A stretch of 64,000 nt of DNA from Dromiciops gliroides. Its lineage: Eukaryota; Chordata; Mammalia; Microbiotheria; Microbiotheriidae. Positions 37,085 through 48,974 of this stretch are shown here, one piece after another. The notes beneath the pieces are model-generated. The model was given only the letters and a program-made list of their open reading frames with translations. It was not told where the DNA came from and searched no databases. Location of the stretch: assembly GCF_019393635.1 (NCBI RefSeq), contig NC_057866.1, positions 121,209,897 to 121,273,896 on the forward strand. The letters are read 5' to 3'. The position numbers and the translations under genes are program-made. Each line of letters opens with the position of its first letter. Within the stretch, counting starts at the first letter, position 1.

Positions 37085-37418
37085 TCAATATATAGATATG
37101 TGTTGTTTGTCCTGCATTCTCAAAAAGGACCATGACATCAGGAGGTGATGTTATGACTTGCCCTGAATTGGATTTAAGTGAGGTAAGGCTGTGCAAGACC
37201 ACCAACCTCGCTCTCTCCTCCAGAGCCATATGAGTCCAGTTGCAAGATATATATCAGGATGACTGGAGATGGTCCTGGACGTTTAAGGCAATTGGGGTTA
37301 GGTGACTTCCCCAAGGTCACATAGGTAGCAAGTGTCCTAAGTGAGATTTAAACTCCGGTCTTCCTGACTCAAGGGCCAGTTCTCTAAACTAACCACTGTA
37401 CCACCTAGCCACCCCTAG
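37085..37418 (-). mobile_element. composite marsupial SINE-type repeat, antisense
   Basis: The left part ('tttgtcctgcattctcaaaa', 'aggaccatgacatcaggagg', 'gaattggatttaagtgaggt') is joined to a SINE core and head in minus orientation, ending 'ctgtaccacctagccacccc'. The left-part motif recurs near 25230-25320. Confidence 0.7.
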
Positions 37419-37427
37419 AGACATGTG

Positions 37428-37431
<4 letters not shown>

Positions 37432-37467
<36 letters not shown>
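37432..37467. repeat. (TG)n microsatellite
   Basis: About 17-18 tg units. Confidence 0.95.
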
Positions 37468-37469
<2 letters not shown>

Positions 37470-37579
37470 TTCAATGTATTAGCTATGTCGAGGTATAGAA
37501 TGTATGCATAGCTTAATCTATCACAATGTCCAACATGGTATAACTTTTGCTATGAATTCCTCTCTGCTTCACCTCCTCC

Positions 37580-37760
37580 ATTACATGCTATTCCTCTCAG
37601 CCTTTGATGAAGCTACCTTCTTCCCAGTTATACTTCAGAAGCAACCCATTTTAGAATGTAAGCTCTTTGAGGGGAAGAACCATGTTTTGTCTTTCTTTGT
37701 TTCTCCAGTGCTTGGCATAGTTAATGGCATACAATAGATTCTTAATAAATGCTTTGGTGA
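37580..37760 (+). mobile_element. L2 3' tail
   Basis: 'agaatgtaagctctttgagg', 'ctccagtgcttggcatagtt' and 'cttaataaatgctttggtga' form a sense L2 3' end. Confidence 0.8.
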
Positions 37761-37889
37761 CCTAGTGTCTGACTTTATGACTGCCCCATTTACTCTTTTC
37801 CTGTGTGCTTTTTCTTCTACCTTCATTTTATTTGCCTTCTGTCTATGATTTCATCAGGCCAGCCTTGCTTACTGACTCCTAGATATGAA

Positions 37890-38575
37890 GAATGGTCCTA
37901 AGCATTCTGGAAAACAATTTGGAAATATATCCAAAAAGCTATGAAACTATGGATAGTCTTTGACCTAGCAACAGCATTTCTAGAAATCAAAGAAAAAGAA
38001 AAATGACCCATATGTATAAAAATACATATTTATAGTACCTCTTTTAGTCATGAAAAAAATTGAAAATTGAGGGGATCTCCAACAACTGGGGAATGGCTAA
38101 ACAAGTTATAGTATATGAATGTGATGGACTACTATTGTGCTATAAAAAATGATGAAAGGGATGATTTCAGAGGAACCTGGGAAGGTTTGTATGAACTGAT
38201 GCAAAGTGAAGTGAGCAGAACCAGAAGAATAATTTAAACAGTAACATTATTATAAAGACAAACAACATTGAAAGATGTGTGAACCAACCACAATTACAGA
38301 GGATTCATGATGAAACATGCTACCTGCCTCCAGATAAAGAGGTGATGGACTCAAAGTACAAACTGCGGCATAGTGTATGTATGTATGTGTGCATATATAC
38401 ATACAAACACACACATATACATGGGCATGACTAATACAGAAATTAGTTTTACTTAACTATACATGTTTGTGACGGATTTTATTTTTCTTGCTTTCTCAAG
38501 TGTGGAGGAGAAAGAGGTAGGAGGAAGAGATTTCAGCAATGAAAATAAAATAAAATTGAAAAATGTTTTTAAAGA
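37890..38575 (+). mobile_element. L1 LINE 3' end
   Basis: Sense L1 3' region: 'ctggaaaacaatttggaaat', 'aactggggaatggctaaaca', 'gtgatggactactattgtgc', 'gaagtgagcagaaccagaag', and an A-rich end 'aaaataaaataaaattgaaa' near 38545. Confidence 0.85.
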
Positions 38576-39043
38576 GTACAGAAAAAAATTGCCAAGCTTA
38601 TTAGAATGCCAAATTTATTTTCAAGTATTAACTCTACTCTTTCAGGTAACTCAGCAGCCAGAGAAGCAGCTATTCTCTTGAAACTAAGCAGACTTGATTA
38701 TTGTGCTAGTGTCCAAATGCTTATCTCCTTACAAAAATGTTAAATATTAGCTGCACCTTCCAGAAATAGAGAGAGGGAGGAGAAACCAGAATGAAATGGG
38801 GAATTGGGGGCTAGAGGTTATAGGAACGTCCAGAGTTGAGAGTGGAGGACAGAGAGGGAATTAAGAAAACAAGGAGGCATGCCACAAACATCTCATAAAA
38901 AAGACACATTTGATTTCTGAGACCAGTATACATGTGAGCCAGTAAGTGGTAAGCAAAACAAACAAAAATAAATAAAAGGATAGAGTGTTTTCCTATTCGT
39001 GAATTTGTGGCTAAATGTATCTAAAATTTGTGCCTTTTTCCAG

Positions 39044-39388
39044 GTTGATGCTCATGGCAACATTCTTCTTAGCACCCTGGAAATCAGGAATGAAGCCAGT
39101 GGTTCAGAAGTGCTTACAAGTGCTAGTGACCCCAAAGCCACGATGTATTCCTACGACAGTGCAAGCATACAGTACCGGAGGCCCCCTACCCGAGAGGCCT
39201 ATGGCCGAAGTGCTTTGGATCGGCATGCCATTCACAACAAGGGGCGCATCCGGAGACGGGCATCACAGCTTAAGGTCAAGATCCCGGATTTGACTGATGT
39301 GAATTCTATAGACAAGTGGTCAAGGATGTTTTTTCCAGTCACTTTTTCTCTTTTTAATGTTGTCTATTGGCTTTACTACGTGCACTAA
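39044..39388 (+). CDS. GABRB1: GABRB1 exon 9 (terminal coding exon)
   Basis: Phase-0 start after acceptor gtgcctttttccag; 114 codons and a TAA stop at 39386-39388. It encodes the rest of the M3-M4 cytoplasmic loop (starting [14 protein letters not shown]), then M4 ([18 protein letters not shown]) and the C-terminus LYYVH. The loop carries the conserved basic motif [10 protein letters not shown]. Its Ser (codon 39263-39265) corresponds to beta Ser409, known in the family as a PKA/PKC/CaMKII target that tunes receptor surface level. The segment [20 protein letters not shown] differs most from the human sequence as I recall it, but the length is unchanged. Confidence 0.98.
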   Translation, partial: VDAHGNILLSTLEIRNEASGSEVLTSASDPKATMYSYDSASIQYRRPPTREAYGRSALDRHAIHNKGRIRRRASQLKVKIPDLTDVNSIDKWSRMFFPVTFSLFNVVYWLYYVH

Positions 39389-40796
39389 ATTCTGTTATGA
39401 TAACACAATTTAGATCATTATCCTCCTCTATTGTTTTTTTCCCCTATATCTCACAGGTCCCTAGCAGCTACACTGATGTATTTTTAAGGTAAGATATTCA
39501 GCCATCCACTTGGTTTTAGCTCCAACATATCAGTTTTATTACTGTACCATGTTTACTTCAAATGAGAATGGTATTTCCCCCCAGTACATTTCGGTCCAGA
39601 TTATTAGCTCTTTGAGAGCAGCTTTGAAACAATCACTATTTATCATCATGTTTACAAAAAAAAAATATGACAACAACAGAAAGAGAGATCTAGGGCAACT
39701 TTTCCTAATATCTCTCAATTTGATTTTTCTTCTTTTTTTAATGAAAATGAAAAGAAAACCTTGCTCTTTTCCTGTACTGCTTCCTGGTGATCTGTAACAA
39801 CATCATGCTGCCAAAAAAAAATCTAATGTCTCAGAACAAGCCATTGACAAGTTACAGATTCTCAGGAAATCTCTGTTCCCTCCACCCCACAACAGAGGGA
39901 AAAACAAGGAATCCCAAAGAGTGAGAAAGATTCTCCCACCCACTCCCCTCCCAGAATCTACTCTATACCTGTTGTGAAGGGTTTCCTAATCTGTGGAGTG
40001 GAGAGTCGAGGAGGTAGGGGTGGAAGGGAGGCAGAGACGTCAGCAATTTGCCTTTAATTGTGCTTGTCCCAAGTGTGTATCAAGGTCCTGTAATTCCCTG
40101 CTTAAATGATGTGCTATACCTTTAAGCCAGATCCTCTGGAAAGGACTTATTTCTAGGACTGTCAGGCAAAATGTAAATTAACTTTAGAACCAAGCTTGTC
40201 TGTTATTGTGAACATCTTTTCTTCTTCTGACTTAGAAAATTTTGTGGCAATGTGCCATTTTTCTAAAAGACTATTTCAGCTAAAAAGCCCTTGCCTCACA
40301 TCATCCTTCCCTTCCTGTTGCTATTCCTTGATGCTCTTCTATCATATTTTAAAGTTCCTGCTCCAAATAAGAGAGAGACATAAAAAGACAGAGAGAGACA
40401 CAAAGAGATAGAGAAATACATACAGACACACAGAAAGACACCAAGTCAGACACAACCAGAAAAACAAAGACACACAGACACATCAAGAGGCAAATACAAA
40501 GAAAGACACATATAGAACCAAAGAGAGGTAGGGAAAGAGGGCTGGGAGGGAGAGAAAGAGAGGAAGACAATATTTTATTGAGAAATAATTTTCTCCTTTC
40601 CATAGAAGAGGCAAAATGTATGTGCTAAGAAAGTATGAACTGCCAAATATAACATGAAAAAGGAGGTATTTCTCAGTGTTTCAAGAAGCATTATCTAAAT
40701 CATGAGCTGGTTACAACTAAGAGTTCTTCTGAAGGAGTTTTCTAGGGTAGTTTATGATCATCAAGGCATTAGCTTACTTCTGGAGAGTAAAATAAA
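39389..40796 (+). other. GABRB1: GABRB1 3' UTR and downstream (extent uncertain)
   Basis: Sequence after the stop, free of recognised SINEs and LINEs. The first canonical AATAAA on this strand is at 40791-40796, about 1.4 kb past the stop. A degenerate GAGACA-type purine repeat lies at about 40366-40560. Earlier polyadenylation through a variant signal is possible. Confidence 0.5.
40791..40796 (+). terminator. first AATAAA after the GABRB1 stop
   Basis: AATAAA followed by T/A-rich sequence (tgtaaatattc). Use is inferred only from its position. Confidence 0.3.
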
Positions 40797-40799
40797 TGT

Positions 40800-43700
40800 A
40801 AATATTCAACATGTGCTCTGGAGTATGAAATGTAAAATGAATACTTTGGGACAGTCCTGAGAAAACCAAAAAGATGTTCTCCTTTTCTATTGAGAATCAA
40901 TCTCCATTTTCAAAAGACCTCATTGAAGCATGGTTAGTTTCAAGGGGAAAAACAATAATCATGAGGCCTGCAAAAATGGACTTCTAGAAACAGGAAGATA
41001 TCCCTTTATTCCACCTGAACTCCTTCTCCTTCTCTTCCCCACCTTCAATTCCTCACCATGCTCCTCCCTCCTTCCTACACCTAACTAGAGGAGAGATGAC
41101 TGCTACTTGCCAAGGCATGAAGTAATTGTCTTGGTGGCCCCTGCCTCCTTCTCCTCTCCTCTCCTCTCCTCTCCTCTCCTCTCCTCTCCTCTCCTCTCCT
41201 CTCCTCTCTCTTTGCCTCCAGCTTTTCAGAGCCTGCCACTCACTTCCTACACACACTGGTTCATACAGATGTTGTTAAACATTCTTGGTTACCCTTAGCT
41301 CATGCCCAACCCTGGGAGAATCAAGGCTGAATATTATGGAGAGAAGAAAGATTTATAGCCTCCAACTGGTCATTTTATTCATGTGCATTAAAATGGTCAT
41401 AACATATTACATTGCTTAAATGACAGAAGGAGCTTTAAAAAAAAAGGAAATGCTGTGGGCTAACTATATTCCACTATAGCCTTAGAGATAGATGTCTAAC
41501 TGTTCAAGTTTCCCAAACATTACAGTAGATTCTCCCAGTGTGGATGCATGATAGAATCAATCTCTCATGTTATAGATGTGACCACACATTCATTCCTTTG
41601 CATTCATGTTACTTTGGCCATAATGTTACACATGATGTGCATTACACTTACCAGCTTTAGGAGGCAGATACTCAGGTAAAAACAAGTTTAGGGCTGGAAC
41701 TACCTGGGAGAGCTTTGCTTCCATTCTCTTTTGCCAAATAGGAACAGGAGACTGGCTGGTTGTGCTGCAGGGGGAATAAGGAGAAATGTTCTCATAGTTC
41801 CAACCTTTCTAGTGCTTTACACTGGGAAATAGGAGAAGGAAATACGTCGTGTGCAATGACACTGGTTCATGGGTGCAAGGGTGGGATTTTCTTAAATGAA
41901 TATTATATATGATACTTGGAAATATTCTCAGATACATTCCGTCTTTCTGAAGTCAGTGACTATTTTATAACATCCATTTGAGAAACTGAATTACAATTTG
42001 CCAAATGAAAAATATATTTCTAATGCCAGACTGGAAGAATTTCCAAGATCTCTTATAATGATGTCTATTCCTTAGCATCTTACCAAAGGGTGATATTCCA
42101 CTGTCTTTTCTAAACCAAGTATAATCCAAAAAGTGTTTGGTTTTGGTTCACTTTGGTTCAGCTGGCAATTGTGGTGATGGGAATGACAGAACAAATTGTC
42201 TCAAGAAAGAAAAATCATGCCAAGAGAAAATTCTAAGAGGAGTGTGGAATAATACCTTAGCAGCCTCTAGCAAGGCAGATGTAAATGCTCGTGTAAATTC
42301 TGTATATAGTTCATTGAAATGTTCTGTCATCTTATGTTGTGTGTGGTTGACCATGGCTTTGAATGGATGCTAAAAAACCTGAGACTTGTAAATAATGTTC
42401 ACGCATTCTGATGGCTGCTTTCAGTGCTAGCCCGCATTGTCATCATTTGGGCCCAAACCAGAATCTTTCAGCTCTTGTTCATTCTCAGCCATTTTTGGGT
42501 GCAGTTCTGTGACCCTGCTACAAGGCATCGCAAGGTCCATGTGTTCAGTGCCTCCTCCCTCCCCCTCTCCCACTGGCCGGGGCAGCAGCTTGTTGAGTGT
42601 GTCTAATGGAGACGGGGGGATTAGCAACACCAGCAGAAACTGCTAGGCCTGCCAGCTACTGCTGGTGCTGCCTCATGGGAAGTAGAGGGTATAACTCCTG
42701 AGAGTTAATTTAATGGCTATTTGTTTATCCAGATCTCAATTATCAGTGCTTACTAAAGGGGGGTCAGGGATGGAATGAAAAATTGAAATCTACAAATAAT
42801 CCAAAGGCTAGTGTTTGCCAAAACCATGGGCTTCTATTGTTCTCTCCACCTAATTTCCTTTTTTTCTTTTTCACCTGATTTGCCAACTAGGAGCTTAAAG
42901 AAAAAGTTTTCCAAAACTTTTTGGTTCTTCTTCCTATCTTTACAAAAGTTTCACTAGGATTGATAATAAAAGGTTAAATACCCCAAAAGAGAAGAAAAGG
43001 GAAGAGAAACAAAGGACTTGACTTGGAATCCACACAGATCCAAAGGAATCCATAAACTGGATAATCCAGTTATAAGAAAATGTGGATAAGAAGTCTTATG
43101 TGATCCTATAATCAACCATGCGGGGCCATGCAAGCCCCAGTGGAGACAGCTGTTCCAGAGAAATGCACTAGTTGAACATACCTGTTATTGTAGTATCATG
43201 AGTGAAAATGTAGGGTTTGCTGTGTACTAAAGCATAACCCAATGAAAATCACTTCCCGCAAATGGGGATCAGTTTCCTTTTCTGTAAAACAAAGGGGTGG
43301 ATGATCTTCTGAAGTTCCACATAATTCTCATATCCAGTTACATCTCTGTCATAGCAAGTTTTTTGGCATGTAAAGGAAAGATTTAGAGGAATACATCTTG
43401 ATTCCACCTTGATGAGTACAAGGGGAACTCAGCTTGACTGAAAGCTATTAATTCTCAATCAGTCTATACAATCTGAAACTGCTTAAAAGCAAAGATTTTT
43501 TCTAGGTATTTAAACATAAAAATGTTATACTATAATTGTCATGGGCTATGAGGATGCTAAGACTAAAATTGTTTTTTTTTTCTTTCACCTTGAGTTTTTA
43601 TATCCAAAGATTATTCAAATCCAAAGAAGGAACTCATAGTAGTTCCAGGTCTACCCTGCCTCCCAACATCTATCCATCCTTATCCTGGAGTAATAAAAGC

Positions 43701-45200
43701 TAATCAGAAAAGTTAATAGGTTATGGGTAGGGAAAAGGTGATTGAATTTGTGGTTGAGTCTGGCAGGACAACTCTACTCACAGAACAACTCTGCCTGCCT
43801 TGCCTGCCACTTAGACAATCAAAACTGAGAATCCAAATAACAGTATATTTGCCTCAGGTAGACATGGTTAGGACATCAAAACCATCACTGATAGAAGCTG
43901 GAGAGTACTCAAGGACACCAAGGGTAAATACCCCACTCTTGTGTGTGGGCTATATAAGCAGGGGTATCTTGTAATACCCCATTTCTTATTCCCATGCTAA
44001 GAAACCAGTAAAAGAGAGGAGGGAGCTGTATTTCCAGGCATAGCTTTTTTCTGAATGTCAATTATTGAAATTTAAAACTATATATGCATATTTAATCCAC
44101 TTGGCTTCTATAAAGCATTTCCTTTCTGAGATCATCTTTCCTGTGCCAGTTTATTGTCTGGAATTTGTTTCATTTTGCCTCAGGTAACATGATTGAAAAG
44201 ACTTATTTTCTAAGGGGATTTTTTTTTTCTTTTTTCTCATTCCCAACATTCACAAAGTATCTTGAATTCAGCCCATTAGGATCTTCACTTCATCAGCTTG
44301 GATATCTTCTAGTTATAGTCTTCATACACACACAAAAAAATGGCTTTTAAAAAATCTCCTCAGACTCCTGCCTCAGTTGCCTTATTCTCTAAGTAGCTAC
44401 TTTTAAGACCTTTGGGGGGTGGCTTTCGGGACTACATTAGTCACCACCACTGCCATTCTTCTCCATATTATTTCTGTGTATTTCTACATATGTGAGGAGT
44501 GCCCACTTCCTGGAATATCTGAGCATGTTAAGAAACCTCCTGTTTCAGTCCAATTCCAAACTAAGTGGGAATATCCTTGTTTACCCTAAACTAAAGTTAA
44601 GTCTATTGAGACCAATGGGGTTTATACCAGATCACTGAAATATCCACACAAAGATATTGCCTCTGAGGTTCCTTCTGTCTCTAACTCTATGATTCTAGGA
44701 CAACCTCACCTTGAATCTGCAATTTCATATATGTAAATAGTACTATGAAATATCACTATATCTATCCATGGCTTAATCATGACTAATTTTGATATGAATA
44801 ATTTACTATTTTCTATTTTATTCCTTCAAGAATGATATATCTTACTGTCACTAAATGATTTATCTTTTCCCATTAGACTAGCAAGTATAATCCTAATTTT
44901 AAACTTGTTCTTTACAGAAGACTAGGCCTATGTTCTACCCCATGTTCCTCTCTCCCCAACCTTTTAGTAGTTCTTATCAAGTCACAAATAAATATAAGGA
45001 ACATATTTATTAAAAATAAATAATTACAAGACTTAGATGGGAGATAATAAATTGAAGAAAAATCACTGGAGTGAGAATTAAGAAAATTAGAATCTGGTTC
45101 TAGATCTGTCACTAACTACATTTTTTACCTAGAATAAAACAGAATGGTTTGGGCTAAGATGATCTCCAACTCTAAAAATGTATAATTTGATGAAGTCTCT
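40800..45200. other. intergenic sequence downstream of GABRB1
   Basis: Apart from a (CTCCT)n run at 41151-41206 and a MIR-like piece at 43240-43340, I recognise no repeats or exons. A comparatively GC-rich island lies at 42420-42690. Confidence 0.45.
41151..41206. repeat. (CTCCT)n pentanucleotide repeat
   Basis: About 11 copies of a 5-bp unit. The long open frames on both strands here are products of the repeat. Confidence 0.95.
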
Positions 45201-45214
45201 AAGTAGAGAACAGT

Positions 45215-45600
45215 GTGGTATATTATAAAGAGCACTGAACTTTGGGACTCAGAAAATCTGTGTTTGACTCTTAGCCTTACCACTATTAATTGTGAGTCCT
45301 TGGGAGCAAATACTTCAATCTAAGTGTGTTTGCTCTCCTGAAAGATAAGGAGAAGGGGAACCAAATGATCTGTCAGGCCCCTTCCATCACTAAAATCATA
45401 GACCTTCAGAACGAGTAGTTTAATTCAAGATAATTGAGTCCAAACCTTTATTTATGCTTTTTACAGATGAAGAAACCAAGGTTCCAGGAAACTAAGTGAT
45501 TTACCTAAGATCACACAGCTAACAGGTAGGGAAGCCAGGATTTAGACCAGGGTATTCAGATTCCAAACCCAGTGGGATTTCCATTACAAACATACTACCT
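45215..45600. mobile_element. two MIR relics
   Basis: 45215-45395 is a sense MIR ('gagcactgaactttgggact'). 45400-45600 is a minus MIR ('cagatgaagaaaccaaggtt', 'agatcacacagctaacaggt'). Confidence 0.7.
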
Positions 45601-45779
45601 AACATCTGGGCAGGTACTGCATTTGTTGACATTGTTCTATTTTTTCCAAGCCTCAATTTTTATCTTTCCATGTACTGTAACTAACGTAGAAGTTTAAGTT
45701 ATCAATTCTTTGTTTTTACTATTCTAACCTAAAATGTCTTTATACCTTTTCCTGACCCTTCAACCACTAATCTCAGTAA

Positions 45780-46320
45780 ATTCAGTTCATTTTAACAAGT
45801 ATTTCTTAAGCACCCAGGTGTGTGAAATGTACTATCTCAGGTCCTGGGAATCCAAATTTGGGAGCATGGAAAGAGGGTGATGACAGTCCTTGTTCTTCAA
45901 GGAATTTACATCCTTCCAAACAGAGACTAAAAAGAGGGGACATGTATTAAAAAAACACCTCAAAAGATAAGTTAGATTCAGATGTGGAGAGCCTTAAATG
46001 CCATCCCTAGTGGAAATAGAGACCTAGTAATGACTTCTGAGCAAGGGAGTAACATGGTCAGAATGGCACATTAGGAAGATTATTTTGGCAGGGGGGATTG
46101 TAGAAGGATTAGGCTGAAGGAAAGAGACTCAATTAGATAGCTACTAAAATTGTCTGGAAAAGAGGTGATGAAAGTCTAAATTAAAATAGTTACCATATAA
46201 GTAAAGAAGGGGATGGACAGGAGAGATATAGTCAAGGTAGAAATCATAGAATTTGGCAAGTGATTGGATATGCACTGGTGAGGGAGGCAGAGGAATTTAA
46301 AATTTTAGAGGTTACGAATC
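45780..46320 (-). mobile_element. L2-type LINE 3' region
   Basis: Minus L2 motifs: 'aagtatttcttaagcaccca', 'gagccttaaatgccatccct', 'tgagcaagggagtaacatgg', 'gaagattattttggcagggg'. Confidence 0.7.
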
Positions 46321-48970
46321 TAGGTGACTGGTTTCCTATTCAGCAGAAATAGGGATGTATGGAGGAGGTACAGGTAAGAAATAAGGACTATTTCTTCCTC
46401 TGAGACAGTGAAAATAGAGAGGTGTTGAGGTGTGATATATGGAAAATGAAGGAATTCATGAGAAATAGCCTTAATTTTCTCAGCAGAGGAGGAAGTGATA
46501 TCTTCTTGGGGTGCTAAGGGAAGAATAGGGGCCACAAGCTGGAAATAAGTCACTTCTGAGTGGTGATCAAGAGACAGTGGGGAAGAATTAAAAGGCTGCA
46601 ATTTGGCAATGATTCAGACTAAACCCTTTAAGGGATCATATAATTCAGAGCTGGAAGGAACTTCAGGTAAAGACCTTATCTTCTAATCATCTGTATCCTA
46701 CAGAGTAATGGTCTATAAATGTTGACTGAATGGCTACAGCTCCTGTTTGCATAAATGAGTATTGGCTGTCCCAGGATATAGTTACAATAGCTCTTTTGAA
46801 GGGCAGGAAGAAGGGTAGGATGGCTGTTGGATATTGCTCCTTGTTGGAGTATCATAGGTTGCTTTCCAAATAATTTCCATGGGTGGCATAAATACAAAGA
46901 CATTACCAGACTGCACTGTTGAGGTCCCTACAAGTTGATCATCTCAGATACCACATGCCCTCCTAGATGAATTTTGTTCTGTTTTTCCCCCTTGTTTAAT
47001 TTTATTCCCTTGGCCAACCAACTTCATAAAGTTCATAAAGTTGCGGTTGAACTATGAGTAATTTGTAGCATTAAGCACTAAAGTGATCCCAATATGAATC
47101 CTAAGGGGATCACATCAGGGCACAGCCTCTGTTAACCACCGTGGTAATCAGACAAAAATTATGAGACTTGAAAACTACCTAAGAGCCCATTTGGTCTTTG
47201 ATACAATTGACTGCTCCTAAGACTTTGTCTAAAAGACCTATGATAAAAATTCTTTTTCACGTGCCCCTTATTAATCTTCTTGTTTTCTTGTCATATGAAT
47301 GATTTATTTATATTTTAAATAATAATTATACCCTTTAATGATTTACTTTAGGATGATAGTCAGATACCTTATTTCTGTTAGATGATCAGATGTTCAATTA
47401 TTTGTTATGCCCTACCTACAATCCTTCTAGATACAATGTACAACGTATGCCCTCTTTTCCAATATCCTAATCAAATCAACTCATTTTAACTTGCTTATTG
47501 CATCTGGATGCAGCTGGAATCATCTATGAATATACTGCAGCAATATCCCTAAAGCCCTCCCCAAAAAGTCCCTTTGTTCATTTTCTCTAAACTCATTGGA
47601 AAATAGAATTATATACGTGCAATTGTTCAGATTTGGAAACCTTAGTATTCATTCAATTCAGTGAGATCACCACAGTATTCTCAGTCACGCATACATGCAT
47701 AAACACATTTACTGTAATTATATGTTGCATAATTTGTTCTTTTCTAGAGAATCCATATTATTTACAAACAACCCAACTGCTAGAAACCACCATGTGACAA
47801 GTATTACAAAAATAAGTGTCATTGTATGCGTCTGAATGTCACATTTTTAAAACATCAAGGTTTTCTGAACTCTTTTGTAATGAATGAAACATACTCTTCT
47901 CCTTTGCGTTTGGATGAATAGGTAACAGTTGGAAGTGCCATTACAGCAGGCTAACAGCCAAGGTGAAGCCCAGTATGGTATTTTAGGGCTCAGTGGCAAA
48001 GTGAAATGGCAAGTTCAGTCAATTATTTTTCCCATTTAAAGGAAAAACCATGTTGTTGACAGGGGATAAGAAACGTGTTGGGGTGAGAGTAAAGATGGAC
48101 TGAAAATTTCTAATAAAGCTATCCATATTGAATTAACCATATTTCAGTTCTCCCCTTGATTCTCTGCCTGATTTGAAACAACCTGAGGTGATGGGCCTTT
48201 ATAAAGGAATCTCAATTTGATGAAGGCAGGGTTAATCTATTTTCTTAAGTAATAAACTTAGGGTATCCTCCTGGCAATGAAATGTGCCTCTAGAGCCTCA
48301 TCTAACAGTGGGTGAAGTACCTCTAACACTTCCAAGTAATCTAAATTTCTTGTACCAGCCTCCCTGTGAACACTATTGAACTTCACTAATGTGGTATCCT
48401 GTTCTATAGAACTGGGTTTTCCTAAAGAAAGTGCCACACCCATCTAGAATGAAGATAGGTCCACTGCTGCCTCTTAGACATAGTAATAACTTGCAATTCT
48501 TACACAGGGGCAAGCATCACAAAATGCACCAAGAAAAGACAAATTCAGTTGAAGTAAGGGGGCATGGTGGGAGTGGGAAGAGATCCTAGACCATGCCCTT
48601 TGGAGGAGGAAGAGAAAGAGAGCACCAAGTCAAGTTGTATCTACCTTCCAAAAGAGTATAAGTGCTATGAGCACCCTCCAAATTCTAATGCCCTGGAGCA
48701 AAGCCACCAAATTACCCCCCCCCATTATAGTTCTGTTCTCAGAAAACATTCCATTTCTGCTAAAATCAACAAATATTTCTAGGATATTAGACACTGTGAT
48801 TCCCTGTAGTGTTTTAAAATCTCCAACTAATCAATTTGTTGAACAATCAAAGGTACCCTCTTAGCAGCCAAGAAAGCCCATTCCTGAAAAGCTGATTCTT
48901 AATCATGAATTTTAATATACCACACACTATGTTAGAAGATTGATAACACGACTGGTATTACATGGCTCTT
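46320..48970. other. intergenic sequence, mostly unassigned
   Basis: A short MIR-type motif occurs at 46635-46670 ('tcagagctggaaggaacttc'). A 61-codon minus-strand open frame lies at 48258-48443 (see findings). Nothing else is recognised. Confidence 0.4.
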
Positions 48971-48974
48971 GTAA

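Noticed and set aside
38999..39043. Coding sequence upstream of GABRB1 exon 9 in the same frame
   Set aside because: It contains the polypyrimidine tract and AG acceptor; the protein resumes at VDAHGN.
40366..40560. A regulatory GAGA-type element
   Set aside because: Degenerate gagaca/cacaga low-complexity sequence; nothing supports regulation.
41053..41298. Open frames with Gly-Glu-Arg-Arg or Ser-Ser-Pro-Leu-Leu repeats
   Set aside because: Products of the (CTCCT)n run.
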